From: Pseudonocardia sp. CNS-139
Lineage (GTDB): Bacteria; Actinomycetota; Actinomycetes; Mycobacteriales; Pseudonocardiaceae
Length of the DNA: 64,000 nucleotides
Direction: 5' to 3'
NCBI GenBank assembly: GCA_001942415.1
Contig: MKJX01000176.1
Location: 1 to 64,000 of the forward strand
Made by a program: the position numbers and the translations under genes. Shown here piece by piece: positions 38,840 to 51,377 of this stretch. The notes beneath the pieces were generated by a model. It was not told the DNA's origin and did no database searches. It worked only from the letters and a program-made list of their open reading frames with translations. How positions within the stretch are numbered: the first letter of the stretch is position 1; each line of letters starts with the position of its first letter.

Positions 38840-39870
38840 TCCCGCTGCTCGTCGCGGGGGCGCTCACGCTCGCGGCGGCCGCCCCGGTCGCCGCGCCCCC
38901 GCCGCAGGTCCGCTGCACCGTCGACGACGCGCGGCTCGACGAGCTGTCCGGGCTGGTCGTGCGCGACGGCGCGGTCTGGGCGATGAGCGACGGCGGCCGG
39001 CGCGTCGACCTGCTCCGGCTCGACCCGGACGACTGCTCCGTCACCGACCGGCGCACCGCGGACGTCGACCCGTACGACGCCGAGGACCTCGCGCTCGGGC
39101 CGGACGGCGCGTTCTGGGTGGCCGACACCGGCGACAACGAACGCCGCCGCACGACGATCGCCGTGGTCGTCGTGCCGTCCCGGGGCGAGCCGCGGCTGCA
39201 CCGGCTCACCTACCCCGACGGCCCGCACGACGCGGAGGCGCTGCTCGTCGACACGCAGGGCCGGCCGGTGGTGGTCACCAAGGACATCGCGCGCGGGCGT
39301 CTACCGCACCGCCGAACCGCCGGAGGGCGAGGGCCCGACCCCGCTCGTCCGGATCGGCGAGGTGACGTTCCCGCCGTCGACCACGGAGGGCGGGCCGGTC
39401 GGCGGCATCGGCAGCCGGGTGGTCACGGGCGCCGCGATGAGCGCCGACGGCGCGGTCGTCGCCCTGCGCAGCTACACCGACGCCTGGCTCTACCCGGTGC
39501 GCGACGCGACCTCGTCGCGGCGCTGCAGCAGCCGCCCGTGCAGGTGCCGCTGCCCGGCGAGCCGCAGGGCGAGGCCGTGGCGTTCGAAGCCGACGGCACG
39601 CTGCTCTCCGGCTCGGAGACCCGCGGCGGCGAGCCCGGACGGCTGCGGGCCGTGCCCGGCGCGGCGGCGCTGGCCCCCGGCGGCACCCCCGCGACCACGA
39701 CGGCACCCGAGCCGCTGCCCCCGGCGGCGGCCCCGGACACGACCCCGGACACGGCACCGCCGACCGCCCCGGAGTGGCTCCCGGCGGCGATCGGCGGAGG
39801 TGTTGTGGTGGGGCTGTTGCTGCTGGTCGCGGCCGCGATCGGGCTGCGCGGCGCGCTGCGGCGACGATGA
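38836..39870 (+). CDS. Exported beta-propeller-like protein with C-terminal membrane anchor (breaks)
   Basis: After the hflX stop one frame reads IPLLVAGALTLAAAAPVAA, a signal peptide, then RCTVDDARLDELSGLVVRDGAVWAMSDGG and DPYDAEDLALGPDGAFWVADTGDNERRR, repeats like propeller blades. Breaks near 39300 (DIARG to VYRTAEPPEG) and near 39510 precede LPGEPQGEAVAFEADGTLLSGSE; the C-terminus is Pro/Thr-rich with a helix AAIGGGVVVGLLLLVAAAIGL. No ATG/GTG is available for the signal peptide; CTG 38836 overlapping the hflX stop, or a lost start, must be assumed (first GTG in frame is 38959). About 345 residues. Function unknown. Confidence 0.6.
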   Translation: MIPLLVAGALTLAAAAPVAAPPPQVRCTVDDARLDELSGLVVRDGAVWAMSDGGRRVDLLRLDPDDCSVTDRRTADVDPYDAEDLALGPDGAFWVADTGDNERRRTTIAVVVVPSRGEPRLHRLTYPDGPHDAEALLVDTQGRPVVVTKDIARGRLPHRRTAGGRGPDPARPDRRGDVPAVDHGGRAGRRHRQPGGHGRRDERRRRGRRPAQLHRRLALPGARRDLVAALQQPPVQVPLPGEPQGEAVAFEADGTLLSGSETRGGEPGRLRAVPGAAALAPGGTPATTTAPEPLPPAAAPDTTPDTAPPTAPEWLPAAIGGGVVVGLLLLVAAAIGLRGALRRR

Positions 39871-39882
39871 GCCCCCGCGCGG

Positions 39883-40662
39883 TCAGAGCCGGCGCAGCAC
39901 CGCCACCACCCGGCCAAGCACCGTGGCGTCGTCGCCCGGGATCGGGTCGTAGGCCGGGTTGGCCGGCATCAGCCAGACGTGCCCGTCGCGACGTTTGAAC
40001 GTCTTGACGGTGGCCTCGCCGTCGATCATCGCGGCCACGATCTCGCCGTTCTCCGCCACCGGCTGCTGCCGCACGACCACCCAGTCGCCGTCGGTGATGG
40101 CGGCCTCGATCATCGAGTCGCCGCGGACGTTCAGCAGGAACAGCGTGCCCTCGCCGACGATTTCCCGGGGCAGCGGGAACACGCTCTCGACGGCCTGCTC
40201 GGCGAGGATCGGGCCACCGGCGGCGATGTTGCCGAGCAGCGGCACGAACGCCGGGGAGGGCCGCAGGTCGCCCGCGGCGCTCTCGGCCGGTCCGGCGGCG
40301 GCGTCCTCGGCGTCGGGCGTCTCGTCGGGGCCGCGGACATCGACCGCGCGCGTGCGGTTCGGGTCGCGGCGCAGGTAGCCCTTGCGTTCGAGGGTGCGCA
40401 GCTGGTGGTGCACCGAGGACGTCGAGGTGAGGCCCACGGCGTCGCCGATCTCGCGGACGCTGGGCGGGTAGCCGAACCGGTCGACCCAGTCGCGGATGAC
40501 CTCCAGCACCTTGCGCTGGCGGGGGGTGAGCCCGGCCGGCTCGGTGGGCGGGTCGGGGAACGTGGTGACCTGCGTGGTGGCGGCGGGCCGCACCTCCGCG
40601 CCGGCGGCCGGGCCGGAACCGGCCTCGCGACCGGCTCCGCTGCCGGGGTCGTCCCGTGCCAT
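39883..40662 (-). CDS. lexA: SOS repressor LexA
   Basis: A 259-residue intact repressor. The N-terminal winged helix is [44 protein letters not shown]; the autocleavage Ala-Gly is in [13 protein letters not shown]; catalytic Ser is in [11 protein letters not shown] and Lys in [10 protein letters not shown]. The N-terminal tail of about 40 residues is longer than in E. coli, as is common in actinobacteria. ATG 40662 has GAGGAGG upstream. Two SOS-type boxes lie between lexA and the divergent LysM gene. Confidence 0.97.
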   Translation of the reverse strand: MARDDPGSGAGREAGSGPAAGAEVRPAATTQVTTFPDPPTEPAGLTPRQRKVLEVIRDWVDRFGYPPSVREIGDAVGLTSTSSVHHQLRTLERKGYLRRDPNRTRAVDVRGPDETPDAEDAAAGPAESAAGDLRPSPAFVPLLGNIAAGGPILAEQAVESVFPLPREIVGEGTLFLLNVRGDSMIEAAITDGDWVVVRQQPVAENGEIVAAMIDGEATVKTFKRRDGHVWLMPANPAYDPIPGDDATVLGRVVAVLRRL

Positions 40663-40780
40663 CTGCTCGTGCCTCCTCGTCTGCCGCGGTCGGCGGCGTG
40701 CTCGTGCCGGTGGCGCCGATGGGTTACCCGCCCGGGCCACCGCCGTCGGCACGAAGGTAGCCCCGATCACGGCCTCCGCC

Positions 40781-40792
40781 AAACACATGTTC
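40781..40792. promoter_or_regulatory. LexA-type box (lexA proximal)
   Basis: AAAC-ACAT-GTTC, one base from the actinobacterial SOS consensus GAAC-N4-GTTC, 119 bases upstream of the lexA start. Probable autorepression site. Confidence 0.6.
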
Positions 40793-40806
40793 GAACGACA
40801 CGCCCC
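40789..40806 (+). repeat. 18-bp exact repeat, copy 1 (lexA upstream)
   Basis: GTTCGAACGACACGCCCC occurs here and again at 41523-41540 upstream of nrdR. Both copies are in non-coding DNA and have the same orientation. The first eight bases are a palindrome (GTTCGAAC). Confidence 0.8.
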
Positions 40807-40859
40807 CTTTTCTCGATTCTGTCGGACCCCGGTGGTAGACATCGCACAGACGTTCGTTC

Positions 40860-40871
40860 GAACACCTGTTC
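40860..40871. promoter_or_regulatory. LexA-type box (LysM gene proximal)
   Basis: GAAC-ACCT-GTTC, a perfect match to GAAC-N4-GTTC, within TCGAACACCTGTTCAC. It lies 35 bases upstream of the LysM-type gene start and so should place that gene under LexA control. Confidence 0.8.
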
Positions 40872-40906
40872 ACTCGGCCACGAGCGGCGGAAGCGGAGGC
40901 GGCGGG

Positions 40907-41479
40907 ATGCACGAGCACGAGGTGAGCGGGCGGCCCGGTGAGATCGGGGCCGCCGGCGGCGGTCCGGACGGCGGCGGGCGCCCCGGCGTCCCGGGGCGGG
41001 TTCCCGTCCGGCCCCGGAGGCGGGCCCGCGGCCCGCGCCCGGTCCGGCCCGGCGTCGTTCCGGTGGGGGTGCGTCCGGCGGAGGCGGAGCGGCCGCACGT
41101 GGTGCGCCGGGCCCGCCGCGCCGAGCCGCGTCCCGGCGGGCCGCGCCTGCTGGTCCGCCGGCGGGTCGCGGGCCCGCGGCCGGTCCCGCGCCTGCTGGCC
41201 TGGCTGGGCGTCGCGGTGGCCGCGGCGGCCGTCGTGGTGGGGCTGGGAGTGCTGTCCGGGGTCGCCACCCAGGCCCGCGTGGCCGCCGAGCCGGTCCCCC
41301 CGGCCGTCACCGCGGTCACGGTGGGGGCGGAGGCCACGGTGTGGGAGGTCGCGGAGCGCGTAGCGCCGGCGGCCGCCGGTCCGGAACTGGCCGCGGTGGC
41401 CGAGCGGATCGTCACCGACAACTCCCTCACAACGGTGCGGGTGCACCCCGGGCAGGTGCTGCGGATAACCGCCGGCTGA
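40907..41479 (+). CDS. LysM-type membrane protein, SOS-controlled division inhibitor candidate
   Basis: A 190-residue intact protein. A long Arg/Pro/Gly-rich cytosolic region, one membrane helix (LLAWLGVAVAAAAVVVGLGVLSG), and an extracellular C-terminus with a degenerate LysM (TVGAEATVWEVAERVAPAAAG...IVTDNSLTTVRVHPGQVLRI). Divergent from lexA and upstream of nrdR, exactly as Rv2719c (a DNA-damage-induced cell-wall/division protein) in M. tuberculosis and divS in Corynebacterium. The SOS box at 40860-40871 fits that role. GGAGGCGGCGGG precedes ATG 40907. Confidence 0.75.
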   Translation: MHEHEVSGRPGEIGAAGGGPDGGGRPGVPGRVPVRPRRRARGPRPVRPGVVPVGVRPAEAERPHVVRRARRAEPRPGGPRLLVRRRVAGPRPVPRLLAWLGVAVAAAAVVVGLGVLSGVATQARVAAEPVPPAVTAVTVGAEATVWEVAERVAPAAAGPELAAVAERIVTDNSLTTVRVHPGQVLRITAG

Positions 41480-41522
41480 CGCTGCGCGGCCACCGTTCCC
41501 CGGATGTTGCGCAGTTCGCCCG

Positions 41523-41540
41523 GTTCGAACGACACGCCCC
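41523..41540 (+). repeat. 18-bp exact repeat, copy 2 (nrdR upstream)
   Basis: Second copy of GTTCGAACGACACGCCCC, 44 bases after the LysM-type stop and about 120 bases before nrdR. The same sequence flanks the lexA operator 734 bases upstream. Confidence 0.8.
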
Positions 41541-41572
41541 TGCACAGTCGGGGCGTACGGGTTTCGACCCCT

Positions 41573-41606
41573 ACATGTTGTGGTTACACTCGTGTTGTTC
41601 GTCCAC
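41573..41606 (+). promoter_or_regulatory. Probable nrdR-nrdJ promoter with NrdR-like boxes
   Basis: TACACT at 41585-41590 fits an actinobacterial -10. It is overlapped by TACATGTTGTGG and ACACTCGTGT, which resemble the halves of NrdR boxes (consensus palindrome of ACAC...GTGT). Autoregulation by NrdR is expected from the family. Exact operator limits are uncertain. Confidence 0.4.
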
Positions 41607-41660
41607 AGGTAGGGCTCGACCTGCCGATGGAGCCGTCGTCCGGCGAGGGAGATCGTCCCG

Positions 41661-42125
41661 ATGCGCTGCCCGTTCTGCCGCCACTCGGACTGTCGCGTCA
41701 TCGACTCCCGTGAGGTCGACGACGGCAAGGCCACGCGCCGCCGCCGCTCCTGCGCGGCGTGCGGGCGGCGCTTCACCACCGTCGAGGAGGCCGTGCTCGC
41801 GGTCGTCAAGCGCAGCGGGGTCACCGAGCCGTTCAGTCGCGACAAGGTCGTCAGCGGGGTCCGCCGGGCCTGCCAGGGCCGACCCGTCGACGAGGACGCG
41901 CTCCAGCAGCTGGCCCACCGCGTGGAGGAGGCCGTCCGCGCGGGCGGCACCGCCGAGATCCCGAGCCATGAGGTCGGGCTCGCGATCCTCGGCCCGCTCC
42001 GCGAGCTCGACGAGGTCGCCTACCTGCGGTTCGCGAGCGTCTACCGGTCCTTCTCGTCGATCGAGGACTTCGAGAAGGAGATCGCGGACCTGCGCGGGGT
42101 CCCCGGAGGCGACCAGGCCGACTGA
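41661..42125 (+). CDS. nrdR: Transcriptional repressor NrdR
   Basis: A 154-residue intact repressor of ribonucleotide-reductase genes. The zinc ribbon is [13 protein letters not shown] with SCAACGRRF, followed by the ATP-cone ([25 protein letters not shown]) that senses ATP/dATP. It precedes nrdJ by about 100 bases, the usual actinomycete arrangement, and should repress it when dATP is high. Confidence 0.97.
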   Translation: MRCPFCRHSDCRVIDSREVDDGKATRRRRSCAACGRRFTTVEEAVLAVVKRSGVTEPFSRDKVVSGVRRACQGRPVDEDALQQLAHRVEEAVRAGGTAEIPSHEVGLAILGPLRELDEVAYLRFASVYRSFSSIEDFEKEIADLRGVPGGDQAD

Positions 42126-42228
42126 GGCGCCACCGGACCGTCGCGCAAGCACCAGAGCCAGCCGGCACCGCTTGGAGAAATGGCATCGGCGGACCCCAGC
42201 CCGCCGGCGCCAGGAAGAGGGGAAGAGC

Positions 42229-46108
<3,880 letters not shown>

Positions 46109-46123
46109 GAACACCGGCCTGAG

Positions 46124-46152
46124 GAGGGAGCCGGCCCGGCGCCGGCTCCCTC
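46124..46152 (+). terminator. Terminator after nrdJ
   Basis: GAGGGAGCCGGC (46124-46135) and GCCGGCTCCCTC (46141-46152) form a perfect 12-bp stem with a 5-base loop, 15 bases after the nrdJ stop. Confidence 0.9.
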
Positions 46153-46178
46153 TTCGCCGTGCCCGCTCGGAGGATTCG

Positions 46179-46217
46179 TTGGACGCACCAATGATTGTGT
46201 ATCGTTGGTGGTACCAA
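46179..46217 (+). promoter_or_regulatory. Paired TTGG-N5-CCAA operators before the epoxide hydrolase
   Basis: TTGGACGCACCAA (46179-46191) and TTGGTGGTACCAA (46205-46217) share TTGG-N5-CCAA and start 26 bases apart, about 2.5 helical turns. The AT-richer ATGATTGTGTATCG between them may hold the -10. The second site ends 26 bases before the start codon, suggesting repression of the hydrolase by a dimeric regulator encoded elsewhere. Confidence 0.6.
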
Positions 46218-46243
46218 CATCAGCATCCTCCGGAGTCGAGACC

Positions 46244-47338
46244 ATGATCACGCCGTTCCGCATCGACGTCCCCCAGACCGACATCGACGACCTGGCCGAC
46301 CGGCTCTCCCGCACCCGCTGGCCCGACGAGGTCGTCGGCGCCGGGTGGGACTACGGCTTCCCGCTGGCGCGGCTCAAGGAGCTGGCCGAGTACTGGCGCA
46401 CCGGTTACGACTGGCGCGGGCACGAGGCCGCGCTCAACGAGCTTCCGCAGTTCACCACCGAGATCGACGGCCAGAACGTCCACTTCGTCCACGTCCGGTC
46501 GCCGCGACCGGACGCGATCGCGCTGGTCCTCACCCACGGCTGGCCCGGGTCGTTCCTGGAGTTCCTCGACGTGATCGAGCCGCTCGCGCGCGACTTCCAC
46601 CTGGTGATCCCGTCCATCCCGGGCTACGGGTTCTCCGGGCCGACCCACGAGCGCGGCTGGGACGTCGTCCGGATCGCGCGGGCGTGGGCCGAGCTCATGC
46701 GCCGTCTCGGCTACGAACGCTACGGCGCGCAGGGCGGCGACTTCGGCGCGGGCATCTCGCTGGCACTCGGCGCAGTGGCACCCGGGCAGGTCGTCGGGGT
46801 GCACGTCAACTACCTGCCGACCCGGCCGGACCCGGCCGCCGACGTCGAGCTGTCCGAGTCGGACGAGGCCCGGCTCGACAAGCTCAGGCAGCTGATGGCG
46901 AACCGCCCGCCGTACCAGGCGCTGCAGGCCCTCACCCCGCAGACCATCGGCTACGCGCTGACCGACTCGCCGGTCGGCCAGCTGGTCTGGATCGCCGAGC
47001 GCTTCGCGCAGTGGACCGACCCGCGCTCGCCGGTCAGCGACGAGCGGATGCTCACCGACGTCTCGCTCTACTGGCTGACCGCCACCGCGGCGTCCTCGGC
47101 GCGGCTGCACCACGACACCCCGCGGCGGATCGAGCCGTGCCCGGTGCCGGTCGGCGTGGCGGTGTTCGCGCACGACATCACGCAGTCGGTGCGACCGCTG
47201 GCCGAGCGGCTGTACGACATCAGGCACTGGTCGGAGTTCGAGCGCGGCGGCCACTTCGCCGCGATGGAGGTCCCGGACCTGCTCGCCGAGGACGTCCGGG
47301 AGTTCTTCCTGACCCGGATCGAGCACGACGACCGATGA
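46244..47338 (+). CDS. Epoxide hydrolase (EHN-domain alpha/beta-hydrolase)
   Basis: A 364-residue intact enzyme. The EHN domain is [26 protein letters not shown]...[17 protein letters not shown]; the oxyanion motif is [12 protein letters not shown], the nucleophile Asp lies in [10 protein letters not shown], and the catalytic His in [10 protein letters not shown]. It opens epoxides to diols in the cytosol. ATG 46244 is used. Its stop lies next to the PPOX-family gene, for which an ATGA-overlap start at 47335 is also possible. Likely controlled by the TTGG-N5-CCAA pair upstream. Confidence 0.92.
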   Translation: MITPFRIDVPQTDIDDLADRLSRTRWPDEVVGAGWDYGFPLARLKELAEYWRTGYDWRGHEAALNELPQFTTEIDGQNVHFVHVRSPRPDAIALVLTHGWPGSFLEFLDVIEPLARDFHLVIPSIPGYGFSGPTHERGWDVVRIARAWAELMRRLGYERYGAQGGDFGAGISLALGAVAPGQVVGVHVNYLPTRPDPAADVELSESDEARLDKLRQLMANRPPYQALQALTPQTIGYALTDSPVGQLVWIAERFAQWTDPRSPVSDERMLTDVSLYWLTATAASSARLHHDTPRRIEPCPVPVGVAVFAHDITQSVRPLAERLYDIRHWSEFERGGHFAAMEVPDLLAEDVREFFLTRIEHDDR

Positions 47339-47367
47339 GATCACCGGTCGCGGCCGGTCGTACGGGC

Positions 47368-47898
47368 ATGGATGCGAAGAACCTCGCCGACCTGTACGAC
47401 CTGCCCGCGCTCGAGTGGTCCGGCGTCACCACCCGGCTCGACGCCGGCGTGGCGCAGGCGCCCGGCGACGGCGGCCCGGACCGGCACACCTGCTGGCTCG
47501 CCACCATCGACCCCGACGGCGGCCCGCACGTCACGGCCGTCGGGGCGGTCTGGCACGACGGCACGTTCTGGTTCGAAACGGGCAAGGGCACGCGCAAGGG
47601 CCGCAACCTCGCCCGCGACCCGCGGTGCACGCTGAGCGTCGCGACGAAGGAGTTCGACCTGGTCCTCGACGGCACGGCGGCGCCGGTGACGGACCCCGCG
47701 ACGGTCGCCGAGCTGGTCGCGCTGTGGGTGGCCGGCGGCTGGCCGGCGCGGGTGGACGCGGGCGGCACCGCGATCACCGCGGACTACAGCGCGCCGTCGG
47801 CGGGCGCGCCGCCCTGGCACGTCTACCGCATCACCCCGCGGCGCGCGACGGCGCTGGCCACGGTCGCGCCCGGCGGAGCGACCCGCTGGACGTTCTGA
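47368..47898 (+). CDS. Pyridoxamine-phosphate-oxidase-fold (FMN/F420) protein
   Basis: A 176-residue intact split-barrel protein: TCWLATIDPDGGPHVTAVGAVWHDGTFWFETGKGTRKGRNLARDPRCTLSVA is the flavin/F420-binding core of the PPOX family. It probably reduces or binds an FMN- or F420-dependent substrate; the target is unknown. ATG 47368 matches family starts; ATG 47335, overlapping the epoxide hydrolase stop, is also in frame. Likely co-transcribed with that gene. Confidence 0.8.
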   Translation: MDAKNLADLYDLPALEWSGVTTRLDAGVAQAPGDGGPDRHTCWLATIDPDGGPHVTAVGAVWHDGTFWFETGKGTRKGRNLARDPRCTLSVATKEFDLVLDGTAAPVTDPATVAELVALWVAGGWPARVDAGGTAITADYSAPSAGAPPWHVYRITPRRATALATVAPGGATRWTF

Positions 47899-47931
47899 CC
47901 TCCTCGGGAGCGCCGCACGACGGCCTCCGGT

Positions 47932-48723
47932 TCAGCTCAGCGGGACGAGCCCGGTCCCGTCGTCGGGCGGCAGCACGTCCGCGACGGCGTCGACGGTCAC
48001 GCCGGTGAGGTCGGCGAGCCCGCCGTGCACCGACACGAACGCGGTGTCGGACGTGTCGCGGCCGGTCGCGACCCGCAGCATGGCACCGCGAGGCGCGAGG
48101 CCGGTGGCGTCGACGGCCTGCCACGTCCCGCCGGTGTACGCCTCGGCGACGGCGTGGAAGTCCATCGGCGTGAGCCCGGGCGCGTACACCGCGGCCACCC
48201 GGGCCGGGATGTTGCGGGCCCGCAGGAGCGCGGTGACGAGGTGCGCGTAGTCCCGGCACACGCCCTCGCCCTGCAGGAGCGTGTCGACGGCGTCGTCGGT
48301 GGGACGGCTGGCGCCGCGGACGTAGACGAGCCGCCGGGCGACCCAGGCGCGGACGGCCGCGACCACCGCGGCGGGGTCGGTGAGGTGCCCGAACTCGGCG
48401 GCCGCGGTCGCGAGCAGCCGGTCGGACGGGCAGTAGCGGCTCGGGCGCATGTGGACGAGCCGGTCGGCCTCGCCGCCGTCCGGGACGGGCAGGGCACCGT
48501 CGACGGTGGCCGAGTACTGCACCACCAGCGGGCCGACGGGGGCCTCGACGACGTGCACGCGGCTGCCGTGCGGCCCGACGACCTCCCGGACGGGCAGCAG
48601 CCCGTCGGCGGTGGTCAGGGTGAGCCGTTCCTGGGCGGGGTGCGTCGCCACGGCGAGCTGGAGGACGAGCAGCGCGGGCGCGGTGACGTCGAGCTGGAGG
48701 TTCGCGGAGACCTGACGGCGCAC
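47932..48723 (-). CDS. Transglutaminase-like protease-fold protein
   Basis: A 263-residue intact protein of the transglutaminase-like superfamily. The triad is Cys in GEGVCRDYAHLV, His in PMDFHAVAEAY and Asp in VDATGLAPR. An N-terminal beta domain (about 90 residues, as in bacterial transglutaminase N-terminal regions) precedes it. No signal peptide. Substrate unknown. GTG 48723. It follows the HTH gene by 33 bases on the same strand. Confidence 0.85.
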   Translation of the reverse strand: MRRQVSANLQLDVTAPALLVLQLAVATHPAQERLTLTTADGLLPVREVVGPHGSRVHVVEAPVGPLVVQYSATVDGALPVPDGGEADRLVHMRPSRYCPSDRLLATAAAEFGHLTDPAAVVAAVRAWVARRLVYVRGASRPTDDAVDTLLQGEGVCRDYAHLVTALLRARNIPARVAAVYAPGLTPMDFHAVAEAYTGGTWQAVDATGLAPRGAMLRVATGRDTSDTAFVSVHGGLADLTGVTVDAVADVLPPDDGTGLVPLS

Positions 48724-48756
48724 GTGCCGAATCGTGGCAGGGCCGGCGGGCGCGCG

Positions 48757-48969
48757 TCAGCCGGCCTCGGAGCGGGCTGCGGTCCGGATCATCTCGTCGA
48801 CGGCGCCGCGCTGCACGCGGAACGACCGGCCGAAGCGGACGGCGGGCAGCTCGCCGCTGTGCACGAGCCGGTAGACCGTCATCTTCGACACGCGCATCCG
48901 GTCGGCCACCTCGGCCACGGTGAGGAACGGCGCCCCGACCCCGTCGGGGCGTTGTTCGTCGGCAGGCAC
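48757..48969 (-). CDS. Excisionase-family HTH protein (Rv0500A-like)
   Basis: A 70-residue protein: FLTVAEVADRMRVSKMTVYRLVHSGELPAVRFGRSFRVQRGAVDEMI is a MerR/excisionase-type winged helix, close to the conserved actinobacterial Rv0500A in wording and length. GTG 48969 has GGAGGA eight bases upstream. Unlike the fragment at 6915 it is complete. Probably a core DNA-binding protein and not a phage gene. Confidence 0.85.
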   Translation of the reverse strand: MPADEQRPDGVGAPFLTVAEVADRMRVSKMTVYRLVHSGELPAVRFGRSFRVQRGAVDEMIRTAARSEAG

Positions 48970-49041
48970 GTGCGCTCGTCCTCCCCGCGGCCCCCCGGAC
49001 GGGGGCGCTGATCGCATCGCGCTGGACAGTAGCCGAGACGA

Positions 49042-49080
49042 GGTCACCCGCAGGGGTGATGACCACCCGCCGACGGGTGG
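49042..49080. promoter_or_regulatory. Nested dyads in a divergent promoter region
   Basis: GGTCA (49042-49046) pairs with TGACC (49060-49064), and CCACCCG (49063-49069) with CGGGTGG (49074-49080). They lie between the divergent HTH and MBL-fold genes, so they may be an operator for either. The HTH protein is a natural candidate binder. Confidence 0.4.
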
Positions 49081-49168
49081 TGTGGACCCGGTCACCTCGC
49101 CGGGCGCGGAGCGGCCGCGGAGCTATTGTGACCCGCCGGTAACAACGGCGTTCGAGCTGGAGGGTTCC

Positions 49169-50203
49169 GTGATCGCGGACGACGACCCGGAGGGCGACTG
49201 GACCGCGCCGGGGGTCTACCGCTGCGCCCCCGACGTGTACCGCGTCCCGCTGCCGCTGCCGAACGACGGGCTGCGCGCCGTCAACGTGTACGTGGTGGCC
49301 GACGGCGACGGCTGGACGGTCGTGGACGCCGGCTGGGCCCTGGAGGAGGCCCGCGACCTGCTGGCCGACGCGCTGGCGCAGCTGGGCGGCGGGTTCCCGG
49401 ACGTGCGGCGGTTCCTCGTCACGCACGTCCACCGCGACCACTACACGCAGGCGGTCGTGCTGCGCCGCGAGTTCGGCATGAAGGTGGCGCTCGGCGCCGG
49501 CGAGCGGCCGAGCCTGGAGGCCATCATGGCGCCGCGGGAGCCGCGGAACGCCTCCCGGCTCCTGCGGGCGGGCGCCGCGGACCTCGTCCGCCGGCTGGAG
49601 GCCGCGCCGCCGCAGCGGCCCGACCCGGCGCACTGGGAGCCGCCGGACGAGTGGCTGGAGGACGGGGCCGAGATCGTCGTGGGGGAGGACCCGGCCGGCT
49701 CGCGGACGCTGCGCGCGATCGCGACGCCGGGCCACACCCGCGGGCACGTCGTGTTCTCCGACGAGGCCGGCGGGCTGCTCTTCGCCGGCGACCACGTGCT
49801 GCCGCGGATCACGCCGTCGCTGGGGCTGGAGCCGATGCCCTCGGCGAGCCCGCTGGCCGCGTTCCTGGCGTCGCTGGAGCTGGTCCGGACGCTGCCGGAC
49901 GCCGTGCTGCTCCCGGCGCACGGCCCGAGCGGGATGCCGGTGCACCGGCGCGTCGACGAGCTGATCGCGCACCACGGGAAGCGGCTGGACGCGACGCTCG
50001 CCGCGGTGCGCGAGGGCCGGGCGACGGCCTACGAGGTGGCGGGCGTGCTGCCGTGGACCCGGCGGGAGACGCGGCTCGCCGACCTCGACCTGTTCAACGC
50101 GATGCTCGCCACGATGGAGACCGCGGCCCACCTGGACGTGTTGGCCGAGCGGGGCCTCGTGACCGCGAGCGAGCAGGACGGCATCGTTCACTACACATCG
50201 TGA
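49169..50203 (+). CDS. MBL-fold metallo-hydrolase
   Basis: A 344-residue intact protein. The metal motif is THVHRDHYT (HxHxDH), with TPGHTRGHVVF and LLFAGDHVLP as the later ligands, and a C-terminal helical/winged domain (RVDELIAHHGKRLDATLAAV, and LDVLAERGLVTASEQDGIVHYT). This architecture is the LACTB2/hydroxyacylglutathione-hydrolase-like type. GTG 49169 with GGAGGG upstream is the start. The product is cytosolic; substrate unknown. Confidence 0.85.
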   Translation: MIADDDPEGDWTAPGVYRCAPDVYRVPLPLPNDGLRAVNVYVVADGDGWTVVDAGWALEEARDLLADALAQLGGGFPDVRRFLVTHVHRDHYTQAVVLRREFGMKVALGAGERPSLEAIMAPREPRNASRLLRAGAADLVRRLEAAPPQRPDPAHWEPPDEWLEDGAEIVVGEDPAGSRTLRAIATPGHTRGHVVFSDEAGGLLFAGDHVLPRITPSLGLEPMPSASPLAAFLASLELVRTLPDAVLLPAHGPSGMPVHRRVDELIAHHGKRLDATLAAVREGRATAYEVAGVLPWTRRETRLADLDLFNAMLATMETAAHLDVLAERGLVTASEQDGIVHYTS

Positions 50204-50268
50204 TAACGATTCACTCTTCGTAGACCCCACTGACGACAGCTGCGCCGACCGGCCGTACTCTCTGCGCC

Positions 50269-51192
50269 ATGGAGGGGTCCGGTGGGGGGCGTTTCGTCGC
50301 CCGCTCCGCGCTGGGCCTCGCCGCGTGCGCGATCGCCGTCGCCGGGGTGTTCGTCGCGACGGAGGGGGTCACGTTCCCCGTCACGGCGCCGGCCGGCCCC
50401 ACGGTGACGCTCGCGCCCGCCGCGGCCGCGCTCGGCTGCGCGAGCGCCGGGCCCTACCACGCGCCGGAGCGCGGGAGCGTCGGCGTGCCCGCCGGGCTGC
50501 GCCTGTGCCCCGGCGAGCCGGTCACCGTCTCCGTGCCGGGCACGGTGCTGGACGGCTGGGACGTGCAGGGCGGGATCGTCGTCGACGCCGCGGACGTCGT
50601 GGTCCGGCGCAGCCGGGTGACCGGCGACGGGACGATGCCCTACGGGATCGCCACCACGCCCGCCGGCTCCGTCCGCATCGAGGACGTGACGCTGACCGGC
50701 GACTTCACCGAGGCCGCGATCGGCGGCGACCGGTGGAGCGCCGAGCGCGTCGAGATCACCCGCGTGACGTCCGACGGCGCCCACCTCGGCGACGGCGCCC
50801 GGCTGCGCAACAGCACCGTGCACGACTTCGCGACCCCGCCCGGCGGCGCGCCCGGCGGCGAGACGGACGCGCTCGTGCTGCAGGGCACCGGCCGGGACGT
50901 CGTCGTCGAGGACAACCGGGTGGAGCTGGGCCGGCGGGCCGGGAGCGCGGTGCTCGTGGCGCCGGGCCGCGCGGGGGAGCGGGCCGAGGGCGCCGTGGAG
51001 ATCCGCGGCAACCTGCTCGGCGGCGGCACGTACACGCTGCGCCAGGACGGCCCGGCCGCGGCGGCCACGGACGTGCGGATCACCGGCAACCGGTTCCGGC
51101 GCGACGCCGAGCGCGCGCCGATGCGCGTGCCGCGCCGCGCCGTGCTGGAGGACAACACCTACCTCGACGGCGGCCAGCTCCCGGACCGTTGA
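50269..51192 (+). CDS. Secreted right-handed beta-helix protein
   Basis: A 307-residue intact protein. One N-terminal hydrophobic stretch (SALGLAACAIAVAGVFVA) acts as a signal or anchor. The rest consists of short strands spaced like a parallel beta-helix: GWDVQGGIVVDAADVVVRRSRVTGDG, GSVRIEDVTLTGDF, SAERVEITRVTSDGAHLGDGARLRNSTVHDF, RDVVVEDNRVELG, VEIRGNLLGG, DVRITGNRF. This resembles pectate-lyase-type helices, but no catalytic set is clear. It may bind or cleave polysaccharide outside the cell. Confidence 0.75.
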   Translation: MEGSGGGRFVARSALGLAACAIAVAGVFVATEGVTFPVTAPAGPTVTLAPAAAALGCASAGPYHAPERGSVGVPAGLRLCPGEPVTVSVPGTVLDGWDVQGGIVVDAADVVVRRSRVTGDGTMPYGIATTPAGSVRIEDVTLTGDFTEAAIGGDRWSAERVEITRVTSDGAHLGDGARLRNSTVHDFATPPGGAPGGETDALVLQGTGRDVVVEDNRVELGRRAGSAVLVAPGRAGERAEGAVEIRGNLLGGGTYTLRQDGPAAAATDVRITGNRFRRDAERAPMRVPRRAVLEDNTYLDGGQLPDR

Positions 51193-51377
51193 CCGACGCT
51201 CACCGACCGTGCGACACGCCGGTGAGTCACAGTGCTGGCGTGTTGCTCCGCGCACCGGGCACACTCCCGATTAAAGACTGCCCTTGACTAGAAGTTAGAC
51301 AACCGAAGACACCACGGACCGCCGGCCGGCACGAGGACGTAGGGGAAGACGATCCTCGTCGATGTTGGAGGTCTGCA

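Noticed and set aside
42126..42228. Possible cobalamin riboswitch before nrdJ
   Set aside because: The gap is only 103 bases and lacks the conserved B12 box. Regulation by NrdR is more likely.
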